A stretch of DNA of 64,000 bases from Linyphia triangularis (lineage: Eukaryota; Arthropoda; Arachnida; Araneae; Linyphiidae), in NCBI GenBank assembly GCA_963978545.1, contig OZ021732.1:45270059-45334058 (forward strand), read 5' to 3'. This document shows positions 37,001 through 50,400 of this stretch, piece by piece (position 1 is the first letter of the stretch; each line of letters begins with the position of its first letter). The position numbers were made by a program, and so were the translations under genes. The notes under the pieces are model-generated. The model did no database searches, was not told the DNA's origin, and saw only the letters and a list, made by a program, of their open reading frames with translations.

Positions 37001-40000
37001 TTGCTGGATATTCTTGACGATCATTTATACAGAACGGAACCAATGGTGTTGTTTTAAAAAATGATTTTAGAGTCTGGTCACATGATAGTTCAATTAACGA
37101 GTCTTCTTCACTTGAAACTTTACTTTTTTTTTTTTTTTTTTAGATAATCTTCTTCAAACAAATTTCTGATCCATTGGATTTCATCTTCAATTTTAAGGAA
37201 ATAGTTCCTAAAATATGAAAAGGCTTACTTTCTGTGCTAGTTAGTATATTTCTCATTCATAGAAATGAGGAGTAAAATGTATATAACAGTGTAAGATAAA
37301 TAAAAATAAATCAAGATTAGTTTTATAAAAATCGTACTGTTTGAAAAGTTACTGTTTTAAGAAAAATAATGTTTTCATTAGGCCTATAAAAATCTTATAT
37401 AAATTAAGAAAATAAATTATTTTAAATTATCTGAGGTTAGAGGCCAAAGATTTGAGGTAATCTTTTATGGCTGTAGCTGTTGTTTTATCAATTTTGACTT
37501 TATTGATTTCCAAAAAGAAATCATGCAGAGCTGGAAATATGACGAAGGAATCTTGTTCCACTTTTAGAGCCCACCGTCGAAGTTTAATTAAAACTTATGA
37601 ACCTCCTTTCCCTGCCGAGTTAAGTTAAGAATGTTGAGGGCACCGAATTCACCAAATATGCCAATCGTTTCAACCAGTTTTCATCAGTCACACAGTGTAA
37701 ATAAGAACTTTAAAGTTTTCCATCATTTTCTCCCTCCATAAAGAAAACTCGGACTTCGTCGCGGAATTCAAACAATCTTGATAATACTTTTCCTCTCGAC
37801 AGATTCCGAACTTCGCAGTGAAATAGAAGCTGTTTGCGTTCATTGCCCATTTCATCGCACAAAACAGCAAATAGACTGGAAGTTTTAGGCCTCGCTTTAA
37901 TAAAGTTGACGATTTTTATTGCATCGTCCAGAGGTTTTTTTTAGACAATCGCCCAAACCTTTAACAGCAAGAGCCTCTCTGTGTATACTACAATGTGTCC
38001 ATTAAACTAAAGGAGCAACTGACCTAACTCTGGCGACTAAGCCAGTGTGAATTCCAGACAAAGTACGTGCCTCATCAGTTGTCAATCCTACACACTTTTA
38101 CCAATCTATTTCATTTTTTTTATGAAACTGTCAACGGATTTGAAAATCTCATCGCCAGTTGTTTTTGTCGGCAATGACTGGTAAAACAACATTTCTTTTA
38201 AATATTGCCATTGAATTCAAAACGGCCAAAGCCAATAAATTAGCTTGGCCAATAACGTCAGAACTTTCATCAAGTTGCAGCGTAAAATAATCACTCTGTT
38301 TCAAAACAGTAATGACAGCTTCTTTCACATTCTCCGACATTTCATCAATTCTTCTTTTCACCGTTGTATTCAATAACGGAATTTCATTTATCTTTTTTGT
38401 GCATATTTCATCAAACAAAGCATTACTTATTATTTTTGCTGCGAGTATAATAAGTTCTTCTCCCATGGTGTGAGCTGACCTCATCTTCACGATTAACAAA
38501 GACAGCTCATAAAATACTCTGGTACTTAGTTGGTTCAGTTTTGAAGATTTCTCCATGGTAGATTTAGTCATAGAAAAGTTTCTTTTCTTGATTTCAAAGT
38601 AATTGAGAGACTTTCCTACACATTTAGGATGTTTAGTTGATAGATGTCTTTCAAGTTTTGAGAGTTTCATATATTCATTAGATAGCGTTTCGGAACAAAT
38701 CACACACTGAGGCTTTGGTTCTTCTTCGGCACCAGAGAACACAAATCCGCATTTTAAAAAATCAGGGTTATATTTACGAAAATATGGTTTAGTTTTCTTT
38801 TCTATTTTAGAGCAACTTGGACTCGACATCAACTTACTAACAATATCAATACTTCAGAATCACATGTGGGATTTCCTTCATTACTTGACAGCTTCCCCTT
38901 ACAGCAAGACCCTGTCCGAAACCAAGCATCCATATTGACGTGAAGCAATAGTATTTAATACACAGCAGACACAACATTACGACACATCCGCACATAACCA
39001 CTGATAAACGGGTCCAAACAATTTCGGAATTCGGGGGAAAGATGGAGGTAAGATAACGTTGACCTTGACGACTGACACCCCTGATACAACAAACCACTTG
39101 CTCTCTTCCACCAAGAGAATTCATGTGTTAAACCATCGAAGAATATAATGGTATAATTGGAATTTTATTAACAATCGAGAGACTCGATTGTTATCAAATA
39201 TCAAATTATTTGATCTCTATCTCTGAAACTACTACAATATTTATCTTAACCTAAACTCTTGACCATTGTCCATGGCCCAGTGCCAAGCTACTTTCAACCC
39301 ATGGGTTGGGAACTTGTTGAACTTGCAAGGAAATTTTTCTTCGCAATTTTTTTTTGTTTTTCTTTTTTTTGGGGATTAAATAGCATAAAAATAATTGACC
39401 TTAAAAATATATATATACTGTGCAAAAAGTTCAGAAGTGTGTCCATTTAAGTGGATGCCCAGTCTCTAGAGGTTATACTTCAAATAATTTTTTTTTTTTT
39501 AAATGATGAAAGAATTGAGTATTTAAAAGCATACAAATAAAAAATTCTATCAAAAATAAAATCCTTAGCATACAAAATTGATAATAATTTAATTTCTTTT
39601 CTTGTGATATGCTTCTATTTTTTTTTTTTTTTTTTTTTCCTTTTCCCTCTTGCTCTCTTTTTAGAAATTCAGATATGTTTCCTAAATATCTTGAATTCCT
39701 AGTATTGGCCTTTCTTTCAGTTTGATATCCAATTATTTGCTTTTTTCCTTCCAAACCTCTTATGCATATTTTTTTTTTTTTAATAAAAAGAAACTTCTTT
39801 TTATTTGGGGGTAATTTTAAAACTAAACTATTTACTAAAAAGAATCCCATTTGTATATTTTAAACTTTCATTACTAATAGTGAAAGTTTAGTATATTTAC
39901 TAAGATTTTTTTTTTTAATTCAACTTTTGCCTTAAAAATCTAAAAGAGGTGAATACAATAATAGAATGCAAGAAGAAAAAAAAGCATAATTGTAAGTATT

Positions 40001-43000
40001 TTTCTTACTCAGTTATTAGTATAAAGATGTTGTCAAATTTAATGGGAGAAGTTAAAGAAAAAATCATGATTTTTGCTGGAAAAAAGTGCAATATTTTAGA
40101 ATTGTTTAAAAACAATTTAACTTTTACAAAACTAATAACAAGTGGTTATTTTGTGCTGTATTTCTTTTTTGTTTTTACAAATACTCCGGCAAAAAAAGTA
40201 AATCCGATGATATCGGGGTCAATCAGAACATGTTGGACTATTGATGCATCCTCCAATACAAAACGTGAAGAAAGAGTTATTGCTGGTCATCAAAGACTGA
40301 CACAAATTTTTTCTTTGGGTTAAGCCGAATTAACATGAGGATAATGAAAAGGAGAAAATCCTTACACTATTTTTTAATATTTTTTTGAAAAAAATCTATT
40401 GGTCCATTGACTGGGCATGCTTGAGATTGTTCATTATCATACTTTCAATATCATTTTACAAAGAAACAAATTTGAACTTGTTATTGAAATTCTTAAGAAT
40501 AATCAAATATTAAAAAAGTGGTTTACGTCTTCTAGTGGTCATTTCGACATTCAACGTCACCCAATTGACAGAAAATTCTGCAGCACTCAAAGAATAACTA
40601 AATAAAATATATTTTAACATGAAAATGTTACAAAACATATTAAAAACAGTTTTTAAAGATGTAAGGGTGCTGAAATATGATTTTCTATATTTTAGAAAAC
40701 ATCTATATGAAAAAGTTGCTAAAAAGTGAGTTTTCCATACAGCAACACGTCGTCCAATTGAAATTTCACTATTTGTGCATTTAAAATAAAAATAAAATAT
40801 TTTGTTATTATTTTAAATAAAGTTGTGAAATAAAACATAGTATTTTAGGGGATTATGAAAAACATTTTCTTAAAGTATGATTTTAATATGTTTAAAGCAC
40901 AGTAGATAGCTTTCGACCCATTTAAAAAAAAAATCCATCCCTCAACTGTTGGCCAGCAGAAGTTTCTTTTTGCCGTTTTCATAAAATTTAGTATCAAAAA
41001 GTTATTCTTCTTGGAATCCACAACATATGTAAATTTAAGATATATTAATTTGCACGCTTTCATATATAATGATCAAACAATAAAAAATATACACAGTTAA
41101 AAACAAAATTTTAGCAAATGTAAATTCACATACCTAAGAATCTTTGGTCATCATATAAAGCAGTGGCAGCCAATCGTACTACCGCTGCTTCCACTTTTGT
41201 CTGGTTTTTCAGGCAGTCCACTCATAATGGTTCTTTCATAAAGTAGAGACATGGTTTGTCTCCTCAGTTAAAACAATTCAATATTAAAAATTTCATTGGT
41301 TATAAAAAGGTGTTTTTCTCCCAGGCAAGTTAGTGTAGGAGTGTAAAAATTTTTATTACCTTCAAAGAATTTGGGACAACATTATCTATTTTTACTATAT
41401 TAGTATTTAAGAATTAATTGATTAAGATTTCTAGGTTGATTAAATTTTAAGATTTTGGAGCATATACTGCTTTGTTACAAGAAACACTGAAAGTTTGCGT
41501 ATTTCTTGCACATACAAGTGTCTCTTACTAATATGTATCTTACAACCCAGAAGGGTTTAGCTCTTAAAAGTGTAGAATAAAAATCATTGAATATATTTGT
41601 ATCAAGGAATTATTGTGGTAAGTGTCAACAAGGCATAGTTTTCGTTAATTACACTTTGTAATGCACTAATTTTTACCTGGTGTTAGATAGGAGTTTTAAC
41701 CATCTTTAAAAATGGAAATTGAAGCTTTAGCTTTGTGTGGAGCTAAAACTGATGATTTTCTATGATAATCGATATTTAAATTTTTTTTTATGTAAAAATA
41801 AAATTCTTTGTCGGTTTTGATTTATATGTTTTTGCAAACCAGTAAAAGCTTTTGCGAACATAAACTTTTATTGGCTACTTTTCCATAGTTTTAAAATGTA
41901 AATTAATGGATAAATTAAGGCTTAGCTAAGAGGTGATATTTGACTCTTATTTAACCATGCTGTAACACATTTTCACAAAATCATTTTATATTTACGGTTC
42001 CTTAGTGTTTTCATATCGGTTTTTACCTTTAGTTACTTTTTTTGCAGCATTTAAAGCATTTTTCAAATCCATCACTTTTGTGCATTTGGCTCTTCTATTT
42101 CTTACGACTTTTTTTCGTCTAGCATTTCTATTCATACTAGAGGTGATTAAGTTATTTAAAGCTTCACTACATGATAGTGAATCTCGGTTAGTAGATGTCT
42201 CTGTAAGTGATGTCTTTCTTGTTCTAGAAGCTTGTTTGTTTACTCTCCAATTTTTTCGTTGTAGTCGCTGTTGTTGTTTAGTTTTCTCTGCAATAGGTTT
42301 CAACTTGCCTTCTTTTTTTCGCTTTTGATAACGCTCTTTCTCTTTGGCTCTAACTTTTTCATATTCTTCAGGATTTTCCTTTAATTTTTGTCTTTCTTTC
42401 CTTTTTCTCTCATTATCCTTTTGTCTCTTTTCAATAATTAATATGTTATTATCTTTGCATTTCTCCCCTGTATTATTTCCACTAAGCTTATCCATTGTTA
42501 CACTACAACAATTTAAGAAAATAATGCACTATAAGTAAATCAAACTTGAATCTAGATTTACAAAATCAGAAAAAAATAACTATTATTATTTATTATCATT
42601 ATTGTAATTTTAAAATAAATATTTTAATTTATCTTTATAATCATTATAGGTTCTTGTTTTTATATATCAGTGAGAAATTCATAAACTATTAAATTTTTTA
42701 TACAAAAACAAATTGCTGAATACAAATATAAAACATATTGTATCATTACCATCCATTTTTTAGAAATTTTAGGATGGGTGGTAATGACATTTCACTTTAT
42801 TTCAACTCTCGCAAAATAAAGAATGATAATTTTTTTTCAAAAAATTACGCACTTAGAATATAAATTTATATAAAAAAAGAATATAAAGCATATTAAGATT
42901 TAATTTATTTAATGTAATTAAAAAGGTTAAGGATTTTAATAAACAATAATAAAAATATTTTTACTAACCTTCAGCTTCAACAATCATAAGATGTATAATG

Positions 43001-46000
43001 ATATTTTTTATAGGTCTAAACAAATTGCTGAATACAAATATAAAACATTGTATCATTACCATCCATTTTTTAGAAATTTTAGGATGGGGTTGGTATTTAA
43101 AGATAAAGAGTATTGTTTTTCCAACCCCATCCATAATATGGCTGTTGCTGTCATATTATGTTATTTTGATTAGTAGTGTCATCTAGTGGGCAAGAATGGA
43201 TGTAAAAACTTTTGGATGGTAATAACACAGAATGCAAGGGACAAGTTAAAAAATCACAGTTATAATTGTTTAGTTCTATTTAAAATTAAAATGTTGTTAG
43301 ATTTTTAATAAAAAAGATAATTCATGAAAAAATTAGAATTTATGAAAAAAAATTAAAAAGATGATTCATGACAGTTTTTTAAAAATGGATAGTGAATGAT
43401 AATGACAATTTGTATGGTTACAATTATCATTAATTATTGTTAATTATGCAGTTTTTAGAATAATAAAATGAGGAGGAAAAAAAGCATTTCATTTGTCCAT
43501 TGAAATGTACTAAGGGAAATACAAAAAATATTATCTGTTAAAATGTTTTATGATTTTTGTAGACTTATGATCACAAATTGGGCTTTACAGGAGAATTACC
43601 TAAATTTTATGTGCCGTTTATCATTTTGCAGTCTCAAAGAGATTAATTATCAAAGTTTAATTTGTGATGTCTGAATTATTGTCCAGGGAAGTGCTTCTGT
43701 AGTAACTAAAAAAAATCATATCTTAGCCCTAAATGATATCGGATGAAAAATTTGGATGTTTTGCGCTACATGATGCTATTATTACTAATTAGTAATAGAA
43801 TTAGTAAAAAAAAATTTATAATATAATGATTTTATTACAGGCTTTTAATTAGAAACTAAGAAGTAAGCATGTAGCAAAGTCATACATCAAGTACATAATT
43901 TGGAAAAGTTTTAAATTATACAAGTTTTGATTAGATCTATAAAAAAAATTATGTGTATTGTAAGAATACTGAAATGAATCAAACATCTTCTATAATAGAA
44001 ATATTTATCACCACGGTTTTTTTTTTCCCCTAAAAATTTTCTATAAAACGTTGGTTGAAATAGCAGACATAAAAATTTTATGGAGGATTAAAACATATAG
44101 TACAACAAATATACATATTTTCTTACATATTTATATAAACACATATTCTTTCTCAGACTAGTATTTTTGAATTTTTCTTTGATTTTGCTTGAAGTGAAAT
44201 TTTTCATAATGTTTTCTTATTATTATTATTATTTTTTTATTTTTTTTTAAACCCTGTCTACTAAACAAAAAGTAATGTAATTATATAAAATTTTTAAAAA
44301 TCATTAAATTGTGCTCTGATATGTCTTTTGATAAGAGTTCAAATTTAGAATAAATGTGATTTGGAAAAAATATGTGTTTATTATGGAACTATTTAAAAAA
44401 AATTTAAAAAATGAGCCTCTTAACAGCTAATTGCTTGATTGTATGCTGACTCATTTTGTTTAAACTTCTCTTACAGCTTGCAATGAAGAATCAACCATCT
44501 ATCCTCAAAGCAATAGAAAATGTTAACCACGCTTCAGAAAGTAGGTTATTTCTAAAGTATCAACATCATAAAAGCTTGTTTTTAAGCATTCCATAAACTT
44601 ACAATGTGCTCTGGGTTTATAGTAAATGTTCAAATAATTGGCAGCTATCACTTACAAAATCCCCACATACTGGATTGCTGTATCTTCCTGAAAGTTTTCA
44701 ACAGCAACTGTCATTGGGTGCCTTAAACTAAAAAATATATCATTTAAAAATTCAGGTCATATTTTTTTAATAAAATTTATCATTTTGAGATCCCCTTTCA
44801 CTTTAACCCTTTGAGTACTGAATTATTTGAAGATTTGTATCCCCATGGGACAGATTTGGACTCATGATGAGTCGGACTCGCCTACCGTAACTTTGCACAA
44901 ATAAACAGATGACTAGTCTCACTCATCAAATGTACCCAAAGGATTAAACAGCATTACCATGTACCTCAAAAAAAAAATAGAAAAGCCTGGAATTAAGGAA
45001 AATGAGAACAGTTCTAAAAAGTGAGAGGAAATTTAAAATCTTGTGTAATTTATAGGAAATTCGTTGAATTTTGTCCATAGTTTATAGAAATGCTCATCAC
45101 ATAAAAAAGATAAGAAATTCTGAAAATTTCGGAGAATTTGCAAAAAATATTAATATATTAGGCCATTCAAAGACTTAGTTATTAAATTTAAAATATTAAA
45201 ATAAACTGTAATAGCAAAAAAATAACTATCTGAATTGATTCTTTAATTGTTTTGCAATATAATTCATTTCAATTATAGTTTTGTTTAAAATTTAATTAAA
45301 TTTTGATGTACTTGTAAGTTTAAAATGTTTCTAAAAATTATAAAATTTCTTAGGACTTTAGTGCTCAAACATTTACTTTCGAAGATTGTCAAAAAATATC
45401 CATGAGGGATTTTATCAATGAATAATTAGGGTAGTTCAAATTATTTTACCTCTGAAAACCCTGATAGGGTATCATTAAACTACATTCACAGTGTAGAAAA
45501 TAATTATGTTTTTTTCCAGTGAGGTTAGTGTCAAATTATTAAATTTCCTGATATTCAGTACTTCGTTAAAAAAATTTCCATTAATGTGTATCGTATTAAT
45601 TGACGTCTTTCTATCAATTGTCAGACAAAGTACAAAAACAAAAAAATTATATAACTGTATTCCATCTTAAGGTTATTAATTTGTTAATATCTAGGTTTTT
45701 AAATTTAATCATAGATACAACTCCTAAGTATATATACAAGGTGTCCGAATCTTATATCCCTAATTTGGAAAGGTCACTATACTTAAAAGAAAGTTGACAA
45801 GTGTTAAATTAGGTAACAGGACTTTGCGAGTCCTGTTACCTAATTTTACACTTTTTAACTTTCTGTTGGGGGGGGGGGGGAAGCAGTGCACTTTCACGTG
45901 GTTCCCTTAGTAGCCCTGAGAATATCCAGCAAGTAGTCCAGTTCCAGCCATGTTCACTGTTGCATTTCCATTGTTGCAGTAGCAGCATACCTGCCAACTT

Positions 46001-47441
46001 GTACGAATCATACGTACAATGTACGGATTTTTACTATTTTGTACGGGTGTACGAACAGCTAAAAAAATCGTACGGATTTCACGGTACTTTTCGTTTTTTC
46101 CCTAAAACCGTTTTTTTTTTTTTTTTTTTTTTTTAATAAATATTTTTTTAAGTCACCAACGAAACCGAAACGATTTTCCAAAGCTGCCGCGTTCGTCAAA
46201 ATATTTATTCACACTGCAAGATTGCGCATATGTTCAGTACTAAAGCGCGTTGGCGAGGATGCATTGTTTTCTTTTCTGTTGCCGACTAGATTTGGCAAAC
46301 CAAACCACTGCTTCGATTTTTCGGGCTTTACAGATTAATAAAGAAGCAGAAAACCGAAAGTGCTTTAGTTTTTTAATTCTACCTTCGTTTGGACTGGACT
46401 CCAAAACGTAAATAATAGTACTGGACTTGCGCGTAAATAATAGCACTAAACACGGCGCCGGGGATGCACTGTTTTCATTTGTGTTGCCAACGGGACCTGG
46501 CGAACCAAACAACTATTGCTTTGCCTCAGACTTAAGGGATTAACAAAGAATCTGAAAACCAAAAATGCTTTAGATTTTGGTTCTTCCTTCTGTTTGGACC
46601 GTACAATAATGTTGCGCGTATATAATAAAAGTACTTAAGCGCGGCGCCGGAAATTCATTGTTTTCATCTGTGTTGCCGACGGGATTTGGCGAACCAAGCA
46701 ACTGTTTCGTTGTCTCGAACTTTAGAGATAATGAAGTAGAAAACTGAAAGTGCTTTAGTTTTTTTTTCTTCTTTCTTCTTTTGGACCGTACTCTAACGCT
46801 GCGCACTAAATCGAGACGCCGCCGTTTTCAATTGTTTTGGCGGCACTCACCGAACGACTGTTTCGTTTTCTCGGACTTTAGAGATTAAAGCACTTTCGGT
46901 TTTCAGCTTCTTTGTTAGTCTTAATTATTTATTTTAAAATATCCAAGTTAAACAATCCTGGTGTAAAATTCCAGAAAATATCAAGCTTTTTGGAGTTTAC
47001 TTCAAACCAAGCGGTTTACTTCTAATCATCAGAAATTCAAACAAAGAAACAAATTTTGCATTCTGCTCTATCTATGCATCTGATATTAAGATTTCTCATG
47101 GAGGATTTACTGATGTCGAAGTTCATATCAATTCTAAAAAGCACAGTGACAACATCAAATGTAATAATACGAATTCGAAAGCCTGCGTAATTGATATTTG
47201 TGCGTGTGATTAAACACTTTGAATACCACCAACTCATTGTATGTTTCACTAGAGTTTTTGTGTCATAAAGCATGTTTTATTTAGGTGTAATGTAGACTAA
47301 ATCTTAAACCTCATCAGAGATTTCATCGTAAAGTTTAAATTTGATTTATTTTTAAATCCAAGTTAGTTTTTTTATTTTATAATTTCCATTTTGTGCTAAA
47401 ATGTAACAATTTGTTATATTTGAGAGCAATTTAATACTATG

Positions 47442-47472
<31 letters not shown>

Positions 47473-50400
47473 GCATTTGTAATAGAATTTTTATTATTTC
47501 TATATTACATTCATAAATATTGTCGCTATTTGACTTTCCATGAGTCATAGGAATGCAAATATTTGTTCCGTAAAAATTGTACTAATTTGAAAATGCCAAT
47601 GTTGGCAGGTATGTAGCAGCAGTTATTGAGGCATGAAGGTCTTCAACATCTTGGATACTTCTTGAGTTGACTTTGACATGGCGTTAAAAGAAAAGTACAG
47701 TTTAGTGACACCCTGTTCCGGGCCGAACAAGTTCAGTTTTTATAAACAAGTTAAACATTGGGATACGCTCATTTTTCCTTTTTGGTCACAAAAAACTAGT
47801 TACGCATAGTCAAGAACTGAATTGTTTTTGCTTATAGGATTTGCTCGAGGGCTTCAGTGTGGGGTAACATCGTAAAAAACAATAGCTGGACTTCTAACAA
47901 TCTAATTAAATGAGAGTCTGTACTTTTTAAGTAAAATTGCCCGTTGTTTATAACTTGAATATAAGTTTTTCCCTTCCTAATATATTTATCTATTTTATTT
48001 TCAGATCGTAGAGCTTTTGCAATGAAAAGCAACCCTCTACATGTTGCATCTCCTCGTTTGGTATGTTTTGTTTTTATTAATATTTCGTCTTGTAAATGGT
48101 GTTTTTATATCATTTACTTTTTCACACTTAAGAGCCTTCTGGATCAAGTTTTTAAATACATATTACATAATATTAATATTAAAAAATTTCAATTGAGGAT
48201 TTTTTTTTATTGTATATTCATATTTCAAATATTGTTACTTAAAGGAAAAGTGAGAAATACACAGATATTTCAACTTGTATTGTATAGAGATAAATATAAA
48301 TTAAGCATAATACCCCAGTCATTCTAGGCAAAAAATAGGTCAAACCTTGCACAAATTCCCTTTGAACTGAAATTTTGCAGAGTGGATCTATTTGATGCCC
48401 TGAGCAACCCACAAAAAGTCCCCTACTCTCCCTCTTCGGCTTCCTGGTTTTTTAGGTGCTGGAATGCTGGAGCAGCTGTTACACACGAACGACTAGTCGC
48501 ATTGAGCTCAAATGAAAGGTAAATAAATGGGCTTTAATTTAAATATGAATTTATATCATTCATTAACTTACAAATCGATAAAAGCTTGTCAAAGTCGAAA
48601 AACCATGAATTTTTTTCTACTTTTTCAATTTGAGCGCTTCTATTTTTAATAAATGATTTACACATTTGACATAAAACTTTCAACTCTTCTTCACCTTTCT
48701 AGCAAGATATAAATATTGCTTGTGCTATAAATAGTTTCAGATATGCAAGGGTTTCAGATAACGCAGTACAAGTTTTCCCCTTTTCATTTGACCATCAAGA
48801 GTCTGAGACTAATTGAGACTGTTCCCATTCGGAATTGAAGGGTCATTACACCAATTTAGCCAAAAAAGTTGGCTCCCACCTTTTCTAAAAAATATGTGAG
48901 ATTAAAAAACATGCACAATCTGAAAGAACCCGGGGTTGCCTTTGACCAGAAATGAGGGAAACAGGATTGATTTAGGAAGTTTCACAATCACAATTGACCA
49001 GGGTTTTTTTAAACGCTGATATTGCTATTCGTTGTGACAATTTATTGATTGCTTATTTAAAAGTATCGTTCTTTTCCTTTTCTTTGGGTTTTTCTGCTGC
49101 TAGTTAAAATAGAACTTAAGCTTACACCCTATTTAAAGGGTAACCCTGTAAAGACTGGTACACAAAGGCAATAATGGACTGTGAAAATTGCATAATCTAC
49201 TGTTTCCCATTAAAAGATACTGGTACTATGACTATTGGAGAAAAGCTGCAGCAACGCTTAAGACTACAAGCTCACAACTAAGTGATGGTTTGAAGACAAT
49301 TTTCAAAAGTGGTCTCATTGTTCATGTTGCTTGTAGGAAAAGTTATATTTGCCCCACCAGTATTCGAAAAGCTTTAAAAAATACAGTCTCAATTTCTGAT
49401 AGATAGTGGAAGCATTATTTTGCTACTCCCACCTTGTGTTCATCTTGTAAATATTTTAATGTTACGGTGGTCTACAACTAAAGAACAAGAACAAATTTGA
49501 AGAGCACAAAAACGGGAAATGTGTGAACATAATAGTATATGACACAAATGGTTACATGCAAACATGAAGATTTTCTGTCAAATAGAGGCAATTAAACCAT
49601 GCTCATACAACAACTAAAAATTTGTCTTGAAAAGGAAGGAGTGGACGTGAAAGAAGCTGTAGGAGATGCTGATGCCTTAATTGTTGCCACTGCTTTGGAA
49701 AAATCTAAATGTAAACATACAAGCTATATTTATATATCTGTAGAAAGCTGAAATAGAGTTGAATAGTCTTATGTCAAATGTGTAAATCATTTATTAAAAA
49801 TGGAAGCGCTTAAATCAAAAAAGTAGTGAAAAATGCATGGTTTTTCGACTTTGACAGGCTTTTATCAATTTGCAAGTTAATGAATGATATTGAATTTATA
49901 TTTAAATTAAAGCCCATTTATCTTTCATTTGAGTTCTTTTTTAGCTCAATGCGACTAGCCGTCCGTGCGTAACAGCTGCTCCAGCATTTCTCCAGCACCC
50001 AAGCATTCCAGCACCTAAAAAACCAGGAAGCCGAAGGGGGAGAGTAGGGAACTTTTTGTGGGTTGCTCAGGGCATCAAATAGAGCCACTCTGCAAAATTT
50101 CAGCTCAATGGGAATTAGTGCAAGGTTCAACTCTAGAATGACTGGACTATACTATTGATTACTTCCCTGAAACAGAAACCGTGGGATATTGTTGCATCAC
50201 ATTAAATAGGTGTTGTAATAAAAAAATCATCCGATCATCCTTTTTTGCTCCTGCAGCAACAAAAATCTGCAAAGAAAAAGAGGAATCTTCAAACGAAAAC
50301 ACCACTTGTAGTAAACAAATCTTTAAGTAGTTTCAATTAATTGGATCGTTGTTTCATCAAATGGTTTTCCAATTTGCGAGCTAGTTATATATTTTCCAAA

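Larger units (their letters stand above)
34457..39320 (-). mobile_element. hAT element with decayed ends, carrying the BED transposase
   Basis: CAGCGGTTCCCAATCTTTTT at 34457 resembles the CAG(N)GGTTCCCAA ends of hAT elements, and GGGTTGGGAACTTGTTG near 39303-39319 is an imperfect inverted match. The transposase between runs on the minus strand. I found no 8-bp target duplication, so the outer edges are uncertain. Confidence 0.55.

Noticed and set aside
39473..39850. 125-codon minus-strand frame
   Set aside because: The Lys/Ile-rich translation comes from long T homopolymers.
39455..40425. 1-kb element bounded by ATGCCCAGTC and GACTGGGCAT
   Set aside because: Only 10-12 bases match and there is no target duplication or known end.
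46240..46806. Minus-strand open frames in the 1.6-kb element
   Set aside because: The same KKLKHFRFS string recurs because the DNA is a tandem repeat, not because it is a gene.
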